A DNA stretch of 64,000 nucleotides from Frondihabitans sp. PhB188 (GTDB lineage: Bacteria > Actinomycetota > Actinomycetes > Actinomycetales > Microbacteriaceae). The position numbers and the translations under genes are program-made. Shown here piece after piece: positions 8,770 to 16,118 of the stretch; the first letter of the stretch is position 1, and the number at the start of each line of letters is the position of its first letter. Under the pieces are notes generated by a model. That model did no database searches. It saw only the letters and a program-made list of their open reading frames with translations, and was not told the origin of the DNA. Where the stretch lies: positions 496,001 to 560,000 of the forward strand of contig NZ_RJUO01000002.1 of NCBI RefSeq assembly GCF_003752365.1, written 5' to 3'.

Positions 8770-9273
8770 ATGGCTCTCACCCCGTACTCCCCCGACTCGC
8801 AGCTCCTGCGCACGACGTTCTCGTACTTCCCGTCCGGGGTGGTCGCGCTGGCCGCCGAGGTCGACGGCGAGCGCGAAGGCCTCGTGGCCTCGTCGTTCAC
8901 CGTGGGCATCTCGATGGACCCGCCGCTCGTGGGCTTCTCGGTGCAGAACACGTCGACGACCTGGCCCACGCTGAAGAAGGCCGAGCGCATCGGCATCTCG
9001 GTGCTCGGCGAGACGCACGGCCAGACCGCGCGCCAGATCGCCGCGAAAGACAAGGCGACGCGCTTCGAGAACCTCGAGCTGGAGACCAGCGACGACGGAG
9101 CCCTCTTCGTGCACGGCTCGCCCGTGTGGCTCGAGACGAAGGCGTACGCGGAGTACCCCGCGGGCGACCACACGATGATCCTGCTCGAGGTCACCGGCCT
9201 CTACACCGACGCGTCGCTGGAACCCCTCGTGTTCCACGGCTCGGCCTTCAAACAGCTGCTCAAGACGGCCTGA
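8770..9273 (+). CDS. Flavin reductase-like FMN-binding protein
   Basis: This 167-residue protein of the flavin reductase-like (FMN-binding split barrel) family shows the N-terminal FPSGVVALAA segment, GLVASSFTVGISMDPPLVGFSV, and SVLGETHGQTARQIA. These proteins reduce free flavin with NAD(P)H or serve as the reductase of two-component monooxygenases. No monooxygenase is adjacent. ATG at 8770 was chosen because it gives the usual family N-terminus. Upstream are an AT-rich T-run (8692-8698) and the palindrome AATCTAGATT (8710-8719), possible promoter or regulator elements. Confidence 0.85.
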   Translation: MALTPYSPDSQLLRTTFSYFPSGVVALAAEVDGEREGLVASSFTVGISMDPPLVGFSVQNTSTTWPTLKKAERIGISVLGETHGQTARQIAAKDKATRFENLELETSDDGALFVHGSPVWLETKAYAEYPAGDHTMILLEVTGLYTDASLEPLVFHGSAFKQLLKTA

Positions 9274-9282
9274 ACCCTCCCG

Positions 9283-9414
9283 TGGCGGCCTAGGCCGTCA
9301 CGAAGTGGCGGCCTAGGAGCCGTGAGATGCAAGGCGGAGGCGGCCCGGTAATAGCGGAGCTATGCCGGGCCACCGACAACGCAGCAGATTGCGGCCCCTA
9401 GGCCGTCACGAAGT
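9283..9414. repeat. 18-bp direct repeats bracketing a hairpin next to the methyltransferase
   Basis: CCTAGGCCGTCACGAAGT occurs at 9289-9306 and again at 9397-9414, where it is the 3' end of the methyltransferase gene including its stop. The 90 bases between hold a dyad, GGCCCGG/CCGGGCC with partly paired TAATAGC/GCTATG, at 9341-9371. A second short repeat, GGCGGCCTAGG, occurs at 9284 and 9307. The arrangement looks like insertion of a small non-coding element that duplicated its target, or remains of an attachment site. No integrase is seen. Confidence 0.55.
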
Positions 9415-10252
9415 CGGCGTCGGGAAGGCGTCGGCGCATCACGGCGACGGCCTCCGTGTTGCTGTCGACGAGCACGAAGTGGCGGCCCAGCTCGGCCGCT
9501 GCCGCACCCGTCGTGCCGGATCCTGCGAAGAAGTCGAGCACCCAGTCGCCCTCGCGCGTCGAGGCCTGGATGATGCGCCGCAGGATGCCCAGCGGCTTCT
9601 GCGTCGGGTAGCCGGTCTTCTCCTTGCCGGTCGGCGACACGATCGTGTGCCACCAGACGTCGGTGGGCAGCTTGCCCCGCGCGGCCTTCTCGGGCGTGAC
9701 CAGGCCCGGCGCCATGTACGGCTCGCGGTCGACGGCGCTCGAGTCGAAGTGGTACTTCGCCGGGTCTTTCACGTAGACGAGGATCGTGTCGTGCTTGGTC
9801 GGCCAGTGCGACTTGCTCTTGGCGCCGTAGTCGTAGGCCCAGATGATCTCGTTCAGGAAGGACGCGCGGCCGAACAGAGCGTCGAGCAGCACCTTCGCGT
9901 AGTGCGCCTCGCGGTAGTCGAGGTGGAGGTAGAGGGTGCCGTCGTCCGCGAGCAGCCGCCATGCTTCGGCGAGCCGCGGCTCGAGGAACGACCAGTAGTC
10001 GTCGAACCGGTCGTCGTACTTCATCAGGTCGCCGCGGATCCGCTCGTACTGCACGCCCTTGAAGCCGGCCACGGCTCCGGTGCGCGAGCCCCGCACCGAG
10101 TGCGTCTCGTGCCGGGTCTGGCTGCGGCCGGTGTTGAACGGCGGGTCGAGGTAGACGACTGTGAACGCCCCGTCGGGGAGGGTCGGCAGGAACTCGAGGT
10201 TGTCGCCGTGGACGACACGGTCACGCGACTCCGTGGTCCAGTCTGCGGGCAT
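9398..10252 (-). CDS. Orphan DNA methyltransferase, beta-class (N4/N6 type)
   Basis: This protein of about 284 residues has motif IV (YLDPPFN, residues about 33-39) before motif I (DFFAGSGTTG, near 250), the order of beta-class amino-methyltransferases. It should methylate adenine-N6 or cytosine-N4 using S-adenosylmethionine. The target site cannot be read from sequence. No restriction endonuclease or specificity gene lies nearby, so it is an orphan methylase, perhaps regulatory in the manner of CcrM. ATG at 10252 gives a normal N-terminus, but its AGGAGG directly touches the ATG, which is unusual; GTG at 10291 is the alternative. The 3' end is duplicated 108 bases further on. Confidence 0.88.
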   Translation of the reverse strand: MPADWTTESRDRVVHGDNLEFLPTLPDGAFTVVYLDPPFNTGRSQTRHETHSVRGSRTGAVAGFKGVQYERIRGDLMKYDDRFDDYWSFLEPRLAEAWRLLADDGTLYLHLDYREAHYAKVLLDALFGRASFLNEIIWAYDYGAKSKSHWPTKHDTILVYVKDPAKYHFDSSAVDREPYMAPGLVTPEKAARGKLPTDVWWHTIVSPTGKEKTGYPTQKPLGILRRIIQASTREGDWVLDFFAGSGTTGAAAAELGRHFVLVDSNTEAVAVMRRRLPDADFVTA

Positions 10253-10311
10253 CCTCCTATTGTGGTCGTCCTGACAGCGCCGCCCGACCACCGCGGCGTA
10301 TCGTTTCGGCC

Positions 10312-10596
10312 ATGACCGTCGAAGTCCGCAGAGATGACGCCCAGAGCCAGTACACGATCCTCAAGGACGGACGGACGGTCGGCTTCGCCGCCTTCCAGGA
10401 GTCCGACAGCGAGATCGCGTTCACGCACACGGAGGTCGACCCTGCCGAGCAGGGCAACGGCTATGCCGCAGTGCTCGTGCAGCACGCCCTGGACGACGTG
10501 AAGGCGACGAGCGACAAGCGCGTCGTGCCCGCCTGCTCGTATGTCGCGAAGTACGTCGAGAAGAACCCGCAGTACGAGGAGCTCGTGCGGCGCTGA
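10312..10596 (+). CDS. Small GNAT-type N-acetyltransferase (YidJ/NATD1-like)
   Basis: This 94-residue protein belongs to the short GNAT family (GCN5-related N-acetyltransferase 2). It begins VRRDDAQSQYTI. FTHTEVDPAEQGNGYAAVLVQHAL is the acetyl-CoA-binding turn, and VPACSYVAKYVEKNPQY is the conserved family tail. Family members bind acetyl-CoA; their natural acceptors are mostly unknown. The gene is divergent from the methyltransferase, with 59 bases between the starts. No link to methylation is evident. Confidence 0.88.
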   Translation: MTVEVRRDDAQSQYTILKDGRTVGFAAFQESDSEIAFTHTEVDPAEQGNGYAAVLVQHALDDVKATSDKRVVPACSYVAKYVEKNPQYEELVRR

Positions 10597-10628
10597 GTCA
10601 TTGAAATATCTCATGTAGAGTCCTCTGC

Positions 10629-12224
10629 ATGACTTCTGACCGGAGCCCCTCTCCCCATGGCCGTCGCGGCTTCCTCGCCGCGGCGGCCCTCACCACCGCC
10701 GCCGGCATCACGGCCGTCGCCGCCTCGCCGGCATCGGCAGCACCCACACCGGGAAAGAGCGGGCAGAAGGTCACAGCGTCGATGTTCGACGTCACCGACT
10801 TCGGGGCGGTCGGCGACCGCGTCACCGACGACACCGTCGCCTTTCAGGCGGCCATCCAGGCGGCGCACGCGAAACTCGGCGTCGTGCTCATCCCGAGCGG
10901 CCACTACATCATCGACAGCCTCACCATCCCGACCCTGGTCAAGATCATCGGGGAGGGTGCCGACAGCAGCCGATTCACACCGTCGGCCCGCGGCGGCGTC
11001 AACCTGCACCACCGCGAGCGGAGCGTCGACCCGCTGCTCGTGATCGACGGCGGCGCCATCACCGTCGAGTTCATCACGCTCCACGGCAATGGCAGCCGGG
11101 CTCCCCTCATCCGCGTCGACAACGGCTTCGAGTCGCGCATCAACCGCGTCCGGCTGTTCGATGTGCCCGGTACGGCGATCCAGATCAACCGGGTCAACAA
11201 CAACACCTGGACCGACCTGTTCATCGACAACTGCGGAAGCCGCGACGCCGCGGCGATGGTCGTCACCACGCCCGACGACCCGACGAAGCAGACCAACACG
11301 TTCACCTGCTACAACCTCACCATCGAACGGGCAGCCAACGTCGCCCTCGATATCGCCTGGGACGGCCACGGCGGCAATGTCGTGGAGTTCGTGCGCCTGC
11401 CGTTCCTCCACGTCGAGTCGCCGGCCGACGAGCACTCGGCGTTCCCCGGCAACGTCGATCCGCTGATCCGCCTCGGCAACGTCCGCCAGCTCGAGCTGAC
11501 CGACGCGTTCGTCTACGGCGGCCCCGCGCCGCTCCTCGTCCACCGCCAGAACCTGACTCTCACCGAGCCGCTCTCAGGCGGCATCCGCCTCATCGGCGGC
11601 GCCTTCCTGGGCGCTGACGCCAGGAAGACGGGCGGGCCGTCCGAGACCCTCATCCAGCTCGAGCGGGGCGACGACTTCGCCGTCGTCGGCACCCGCTTCG
11701 CGCGGTTCGAGCGCGCGGCGGTCACGGCGGGAGACGCCTACGGCGCTCGGGTCCTGATCGACCCCACGAGCACCGCCCCCTACTCGAAGACCCTCCTGGC
11801 CGATGACCGCGATTCCGCCGACCGTCCGACGTGGATCTGGCCCGGTCGCATCCGCGCGAGCGAGGACGTCATCCTCGGGAGACATCTTCGGTCAGACCGG
11901 GCGCTGTCGAAGCCTCAGCTGACGCCCTTGCCCGGGGCGGGGACCGCTCCGCCCTCGCCGACCTTGAACGGCACGGACACGTCGGGATTCCTCTACTTCG
12001 GCACGGGCACCCTGACCGTGCGAGGGGGCCTGGTGCGGGTCACCTACGACAAGCCGTTCGACGTGACGCCCGCGGTCGTCATCACCCCGACCGGCTCGGG
12101 CGCGGCCACGCGACCGTTCTACGTGTCGCCGTCGCGCACCCACTTCGACATCGGCCTGGCGGAGGTCCCGCCCCAGGGCGTGACCAAGACGGGATTCGGC
12201 TTCACGTACCAGGTCATCGGCTAG
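10629..12224 (+). CDS. Tat-exported right-handed beta-helix (pectate-lyase-3 type) protein
   Basis: This 531-residue protein begins with a twin-arginine signal (GRRGFLAAAALTT, RR at residues 12-13, cleavage near ASA-AP around 39). Residues about 53-400 match the pectate-lyase superfamily / beta-helix fold: FDVTDFGAVGDRVTDDTVAFQAAI, then repeated helical rungs rich in N and G. The last 100 residues form a beta-sandwich-like domain (FLYFGTGTLTVRGG, KPFDVTPAVVI, FGFTYQVIG). Such proteins cut or bind surface polysaccharides; no substrate can be assigned. A degraded second copy of the C-terminal domain follows at 12317-12521. AT-rich sequence with TAGAGT lies just upstream of the ATG. Confidence 0.85.
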   Translation: MTSDRSPSPHGRRGFLAAAALTTAAGITAVAASPASAAPTPGKSGQKVTASMFDVTDFGAVGDRVTDDTVAFQAAIQAAHAKLGVVLIPSGHYIIDSLTIPTLVKIIGEGADSSRFTPSARGGVNLHHRERSVDPLLVIDGGAITVEFITLHGNGSRAPLIRVDNGFESRINRVRLFDVPGTAIQINRVNNNTWTDLFIDNCGSRDAAAMVVTTPDDPTKQTNTFTCYNLTIERAANVALDIAWDGHGGNVVEFVRLPFLHVESPADEHSAFPGNVDPLIRLGNVRQLELTDAFVYGGPAPLLVHRQNLTLTEPLSGGIRLIGGAFLGADARKTGGPSETLIQLERGDDFAVVGTRFARFERAAVTAGDAYGARVLIDPTSTAPYSKTLLADDRDSADRPTWIWPGRIRASEDVILGRHLRSDRALSKPQLTPLPGAGTAPPSPTLNGTDTSGFLYFGTGTLTVRGGLVRVTYDKPFDVTPAVVITPTGSGAATRPFYVSPSRTHFDIGLAEVPPQGVTKTGFGFTYQVIG

Positions 12225-12316
12225 AGCCGATTTCCGTTCGAGTACGAATTCTGGATGACTACCCAGAGTTAATACGCCTCTCCAGGCGCCCGACCGCTTC
12301 ACCCAACGGGGCGCAC

Positions 12317-12521
12317 TAGCCGCCGGCGGCGAACGGAACGGGCGGGCAGCCCGCCGTCGTGTCGGGCTCGGACACCGGCGGCTGGATCGTCTTCGGCACG
12401 GGTGCCCGCGCCACCAGCGGCCCGCAGGTGCGCGTGGTGTTCGCCCAGCCCTTCGAGGTCGCCCCGGCCGTCGTCGGTGACCGGCGGGCGCTTCGGCTAC
12501 CACTACGTCGTCGTCGGCTGA
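12317..12521 (+). pseudogene. Remnant of a second beta-helix protein C-terminal domain
   Basis: After a TAG, the frame reads to a segment SGSDTGGWIVFGTGA, then VRVVFAQPFEVAPAVV. This parallels NGTDTSGFLYFGTG and VRVTYDKPFDVTPAVV of the preceding protein. One base out of frame, the sequence continues as GGRFGYHYVVVG and a TGA at 12519-12521, parallel to GFGFTYQVIG at the end of that protein. The middle of the domain (about 25 residues) is missing and the frame is broken. I read this as the decayed 3' end of a duplicated gene. The 90 bases between the intact gene and this remnant hold nothing recognisable. Confidence 0.7.
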
Positions 12522-12590
12522 CCGGCCCGCGTTCGGGTCGCACCCCTTTGCGGACTTACGCGTGGAGTGCGCTTCCAGGAAACTCAGAGG

Positions 12591-13349
12591 GTGACACTCG
12601 CCCAGCAGCTGACCCGATTCGAGAGCCTTCTCAGTGGAATCGACTCGGCCCTCCTCGCCTCCCTCGCCCCCGGTCTCGACGATTCCGGTGTCGAGGCGCT
12701 CCGTCGCGCCCTCGCGCCGACCGAGCTGAGCGCCCAGGTCGAGGTGCTGTACCGGTGGCGCAGCGGCGGGCCCCTGCCGCTGTTCTTCGGGCGGGCGATG
12801 GCCACGCCGAAGCGGCTGGCGGGCGCGACGGCCGCCGCGGAAGAGGGGGCGGGCCTCGTCGACGGGATTCCCGTGTTCGTCGGGGGTGACGGCGGGGCGG
12901 TTGCCGATCTCGAGTTCCTGCTCTCCGATCTCTGCGACTCGGCCGAGGCCGCCGGCGACTCGCCGTATGAGCGGCGCGCAGCCCTGACCGGCTCCGCACC
13001 GGTGCGGCCCTGCACGACGACCGCCGCCGACGCCGCCGAGACCCGCACGATCGCCGACCTCGTCGAGCAGAGCCACGAGGCAGAGGCCGTCGGCACCGTC
13101 GGCGGCCGCATCGTCGACGCGTGGGATTCTGCGGGATACGTGGAGTTCCGGCTGGCCGACGCCTCGCACACTCTCGTGCTCGGCATCCGCGACCCCGATC
13201 ACGAGTCGCTGCCCGCGCTCGGCCAGGAGCTGCTGATGACCGTGCGCATCCGCAAGGGCGCGACGGCCATCACGGAGCCGATCGACCCGAGGCGGCCGTC
13301 GGTGCTCGGCGCTGTGCCCGCGGACTACCTCTCGCACTCGGCTTTCTAG
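12591..13349 (+). CDS. Protein of unknown function
   Basis: This protein of about 252 residues is not recognised with certainty. The segment LSAQVEVLYRWRSGGPLPLFFG recalls the start of SMI1/KNR4-like domains, where LYRWxNG is typical, but the rest cannot be matched by eye. It has no signal peptide or membrane helix. The C-terminal half (VGTVGGRIVDAWDSAGYVEF) looks beta-rich. GTG at 12591 follows AGAGG closely; GTG at 12567 would add eight residues. It converges with the lipoate ligase gene: its stop overlaps that gene's last bases (13346-13349). Confidence 0.7.
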   Translation: MTLAQQLTRFESLLSGIDSALLASLAPGLDDSGVEALRRALAPTELSAQVEVLYRWRSGGPLPLFFGRAMATPKRLAGATAAAEEGAGLVDGIPVFVGGDGGAVADLEFLLSDLCDSAEAAGDSPYERRAALTGSAPVRPCTTTAADAAETRTIADLVEQSHEAEAVGTVGGRIVDAWDSAGYVEFRLADASHTLVLGIRDPDHESLPALGQELLMTVRIRKGATAITEPIDPRRPSVLGAVPADYLSHSAF

Positions 13350-14395
13350 GGGACGCGGGCCAGCCACTCCGGCGTCGCGAACTTGGTGCGCACCAGCTCT
13401 TCGGCCTGCGCCAGCTCGTCGTCGGTCACGTGACCGACGGTCGCGCCGTAGAGGCCCGTGAACGTGCGCTTGAGGCTGTCGATCACCTCGGCGCGCGGCA
13501 GTCCCGTCTGCGAGCGCAGCGGGTCGACCCGCTTGGCCGCCGAGGTCGTGCCCTTGTCGCTCATCTTCTCGCGGCCGATGCGGAGCACCTGCACCATCGT
13601 GTCGCCGTCCATGTCGTAGCTCATGGTGGCGTGGTGCAGGAGGGCGCCGTTGCCGAGGCGCTTCTGCGCGGCGCCGCCGATCTTGCCCTTGGCGCTCGTG
13701 ATGTCGTTGAGCGGCTGGTAGAACGCGTCGATGCCCATCGACTTGAGCCCCTGGATCACCCATTCGTCGAGGTAGGCGTACGAGTCGGCGAAGCTCATGC
13801 CCTGCACGAGGTCGCCCGGGGCGTACAGCGAGTAGGTCACGATCGAGTCGGCGTCCATGAACATGGCACCGCCGCCCGAGATGCGGCGCACGACCTGGAA
13901 GCCGTGCTTCTCGGCGTTCTCAGCGTCGACCTCGTTCTTGAGCGACTGGAAGCTGCCGATCACGACGGCGGGCTCGTTCCACTCCCAGAAGCGCAGCGTG
14001 GGCCCGCGGCGGCCGGCCCCCACCTCTTCGGTGAGCACCTGGTCGAGAGCGAGATGCACGTTGGGCGAGACGGGCCCGTCGTGGATGATCTGCCAGTCGT
14101 AGTCGCGCCAGTCGGTCGCGCGGCTCAGCGACCGGCGGATCGCGACGGCGATCGCCTCGGGCGAGACGCCGAGCATCGTGGTGCCCTCGGGGAGCCCCGC
14201 CCGGATCGCGGCCGAGATGTCGGCGGAGTCGGCGGCGGCGTCAAGACCGTTGACGGCGCGGTCGATCGCCTCGAGGGCGTCGTCGGGCTCGAGGAAGAAG
14301 TCGCCCGCGAGCCGGAACCCCGACAGCCTCCCGTCGATGACGTCGAGGTCGACGACTACGAGCTTTCCGCCTGGGACCTTGTACTCACCGTGCAT
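13346..14395 (-). CDS. lplA: Lipoate-protein ligase with the accessory domain at the N-terminus
   Basis: This 349-residue protein activates lipoate with ATP and attaches it to lysines of 2-oxoacid dehydrogenases and GcvH. The catalytic BPL/LplA domain occupies about residues 100-330: lipoate-binding RRISGGGAMFMD near 174 and GKIGGAAQ near 240, which holds the catalytic lysine. The first 60 residues (GEYKVPGGKLVVVDL, FRLAGDFFLEPDDALEAI) resemble the LplA C-terminal accessory domain, so the order is swapped relative to E. coli LplA. ATG at 14395 is the only good start. The lipase gene lies just upstream on the same strand, 11 bases away. Confidence 0.88.
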   Translation of the reverse strand: MHGEYKVPGGKLVVVDLDVIDGRLSGFRLAGDFFLEPDDALEAIDRAVNGLDAAADSADISAAIRAGLPEGTTMLGVSPEAIAVAIRRSLSRATDWRDYDWQIIHDGPVSPNVHLALDQVLTEEVGAGRRGPTLRFWEWNEPAVVIGSFQSLKNEVDAENAEKHGFQVVRRISGGGAMFMDADSIVTYSLYAPGDLVQGMSFADSYAYLDEWVIQGLKSMGIDAFYQPLNDITSAKGKIGGAAQKRLGNGALLHHATMSYDMDGDTMVQVLRIGREKMSDKGTTSAAKRVDPLRSQTGLPRAEVIDSLKRTFTGLYGATVGHVTDDELAQAEELVRTKFATPEWLARVP

Positions 14396-14405
14396 AGAAG
14401 CGAGC

Positions 14406-15266
14406 CTACGCAGGAACTGCGGAACGAGCGTCGAGCCACCCGATCAGGTCGACCGTGACCTCGTCCCTGTTGGTCTCGTTGAACACCTCGTGCCGCGCCC
14501 CGTCGTAGACGATGAGCTCGACGTCGGTGAAGCCCGACCGGTCCCGGTACGCCGCCACGAGCTTCTCCGCGCTGGTGCGGCCGCCGAGCGGGTCGTCGTC
14601 GCCGACCATCACGAGCAGCGGCAGGTCGCGCTTCGGGTGCCGGGTAGGGCGGCCGTAGAGGCGGAGCGCGTCGCGGAGGCCGAAGAGCTTCAGGACGGTG
14701 GCTGGTATGGCCAGCGGGTCGACGGCCATCGCGGCGGCGACGGCGGGGTCGCGGCTCAGCCACTCGAACCCCGTGGTGCCGAGGTGCGCGTGGCGCTTGT
14801 TGAGGTCGCCGCCGTTCATCGTCAGGGGCGTGCGATACGCGGTGCCGGTGAGGACGGCGCCGTCGTAGTCGTCGGCGTGCGCGTCGACGATGATCTGAGC
14901 CATCAGCGAGCCCCACGAGTGCCCGAGCAGAACGAGCGGGAGCCCGGGGGCGTCGGCGCGGGCCGTCCGGGTCACATCGCGCACGGCCTCGACGGTGGCG
15001 GGGAGGCCGCCGGGCCCGAGGTGGCCGAGCATCGGGCTGCCCTCGCCCCACTGGCCGATGCCCGTGCGGCCGTGTCCGCGGTGGTCGTCGGCGTAGACGG
15101 TGTAGCCGGCGGCGGCCAGTGCCTCGGCGAGCCGCTCGTACCGGAGCGCGTATTCGCCGACGCCGTGCGCGAGCTGGACGATGCCGCGCGGCGCGGAGGC
15201 CGCCCACACGTAGTAGTGGATGACGACGCCGTGGGCGTCCGTGAGCGTGCGGTCGTCGCGAGCCAT
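14406..15266 (-). CDS. Alpha/beta hydrolase, monoacylglycerol-lipase type
   Basis: This 286-residue serine hydrolase has its nucleophile in GHSWGS (near residue 103), the acid in MVGDDDPLGG and the histidine in YDGARHEVFNE near the C-terminus. QLAHGVGEYALRYERLA and DDHRGHGRTG are typical of the monoacylglycerol lipase/lysophospholipase group (Hydrolase_4). It probably cleaves monoglycerides or related esters. ATG at 15266 gives the usual MARDDRTL N-terminus. The last codons (GCA GTT CCT GCG TAG) are poorly used ones and contain the GCAGGAACT motif. The gene precedes lplA on the same strand and the two may be co-transcribed. Confidence 0.87.
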   Translation of the reverse strand: MARDDRTLTDAHGVVIHYYVWAASAPRGIVQLAHGVGEYALRYERLAEALAAAGYTVYADDHRGHGRTGIGQWGEGSPMLGHLGPGGLPATVEAVRDVTRTARADAPGLPLVLLGHSWGSLMAQIIVDAHADDYDGAVLTGTAYRTPLTMNGGDLNKRHAHLGTTGFEWLSRDPAVAAAMAVDPLAIPATVLKLFGLRDALRLYGRPTRHPKRDLPLLVMVGDDDPLGGRTSAEKLVAAYRDRSGFTDVELIVYDGARHEVFNETNRDEVTVDLIGWLDARSAVPA

Positions 15267-15315
15267 GACGCCAGTCTGGCACTGGGTGGCGGCGAGGCTG
15301 CGGCCCGCGCGCGAA

Positions 15316-15364
15316 AGCGCACTCGTTATCGCACCAGGGGGTCCTGGGCGACAACGAGTGCACT
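15316..15364. terminator. Hairpin of the CTCGTTGTCG family
   Basis: AGCGCACTCGTTATCGC at 15316-15332 pairs with GCGACAACGAGTGCACT at 15348-15364 with two mismatches. An inner CCAGG/CCTGG extends the stem. It lies between two minus-strand genes, downstream of the secreted repeat protein (stop at 15400). A transcription terminator is likely. Confidence 0.55.
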
Positions 15365-15399
15365 CTCGGCGGTGACGGCGGCGCCAGCCGCCAAGACAA

Positions 15400-15993
15400 T
15401 CAGTCGTCAGAGCCGTGTCCGCCGTGTCCGCCGTGGTCGTCACCGGCGTCGTGGCCGGAGCCGTCGTCCGAGCCGCCGTGCCTGCCGCTGCTCGAGCCGT
15501 CGCGGTCTCCACCGTGGTCGTCGCCCGCGTCGTGCGAGGGGCCGTCATCGCTGACGGCGGCGACCGGGGTGGGAGCCGTCGAGGCGACCGGGGCCGGCGC
15601 GGTGGCGTGGTGGCCGGAGTCGTCGGCGGCCGGCGCGGTCGTCGGGGCCGGCGTGGTGGAGGCGACGGGCGCAGGAACTGCGACGACGTCATCGGCCCCA
15701 CGCCCGTGGCGCACGTGGCCCGGAGCGTCGTCGGCCCCGCGTCCGTGGCGCGCGTGACCGGCGGCGTCATCGGCGCCGTGGCCGTGGCGCGCGTGCGGCT
15801 TCGCGGTGGGCGTGGTGCTCGGCGACCCGGTCGGCGTGGCCGATGCCGTGGGGGCGGCGGGGCTGGCGGTGGTCGTGGCGACCGGCGTGGCGGTGTCGTC
15901 GGCGCCCTGCGAGGCGAAGGCGATGCCGGCGGATCCGAGCACGAGCGCCGCGGCGGCGGTGCCGGTGATGACGAGCTTCTTGGTGCGGTTCAT
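15400..15993 (-). CDS. Secreted His/Asp-rich repeat protein linked to the two-component system
   Basis: This 197-residue precursor has a clear signal peptide (MNRTKKLVITGTAAAALVLG, cleavage near AFA-SQ at about 29). A Thr/Pro/Ala linker follows. Three near-repeats based on HARHGRGADDAAGH occupy about residues 72-105, then Pro/Ala-rich sequence and a tail of DDHGGHGG-type units. It is low-complexity, rich in His and Asp, and lacks Cys. Metal binding or wall association is plausible but unproven. GGAGG lies seven bases before the ATG. TTCAG direct repeats about 60 bases upstream match those in front of the response regulator gene, so it is a likely target of that regulator. Confidence 0.75.
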   Translation of the reverse strand: MNRTKKLVITGTAAAALVLGSAGIAFASQGADDTATPVATTTASPAAPTASATPTGSPSTTPTAKPHARHGHGADDAAGHARHGRGADDAPGHVRHGRGADDVVAVPAPVASTTPAPTTAPAADDSGHHATAPAPVASTAPTPVAAVSDDGPSHDAGDDHGGDRDGSSSGRHGGSDDGSGHDAGDDHGGHGGHGSDD

Positions 15994-16052
15994 GATGTCC
16001 TCCGTGGTGGGTGGGCCGCCTGTGCGGCTGACATGACTTTCCCAAGGGGGTG

Positions 16053-16090
16053 CTGAACCGGGTCTGAAGCGCCCTGAACGAACGTTCAGG
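16053..16090 (-). promoter_or_regulatory. Putative response-regulator binding repeats before the secreted protein
   Basis: On the gene strand TTCAG occurs three times with 10- and 11-base spacing (plus-strand CTGAA at 16053, 16064 and 16074). A perfect dyad, CCTGAACG-AA-CGTTCAGG, covers 16073-16090. Direct repeats of about one helical turn are the usual binding pattern of OmpR/PhoB regulators. The same CTGAA-N6-CTGAAGCG lies before the response regulator gene at 18545. Confidence 0.55.
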
Positions 16091-16118
16091 TGCGAACGGG
16101 CTCGGTCGTCGAGGGCCG

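Noticed and set aside
9398-10252. Restriction-modification system
   Set aside because: Only a methyltransferase is present. The neighbours are a GNAT gene and a flavin reductase, with no endonuclease or specificity gene.
10629-12224. Phage tail-spike or prophage origin of the beta-helix protein
   Set aside because: It has a Tat signal peptide and no phage genes surround it, so it is a secreted cellular protein.
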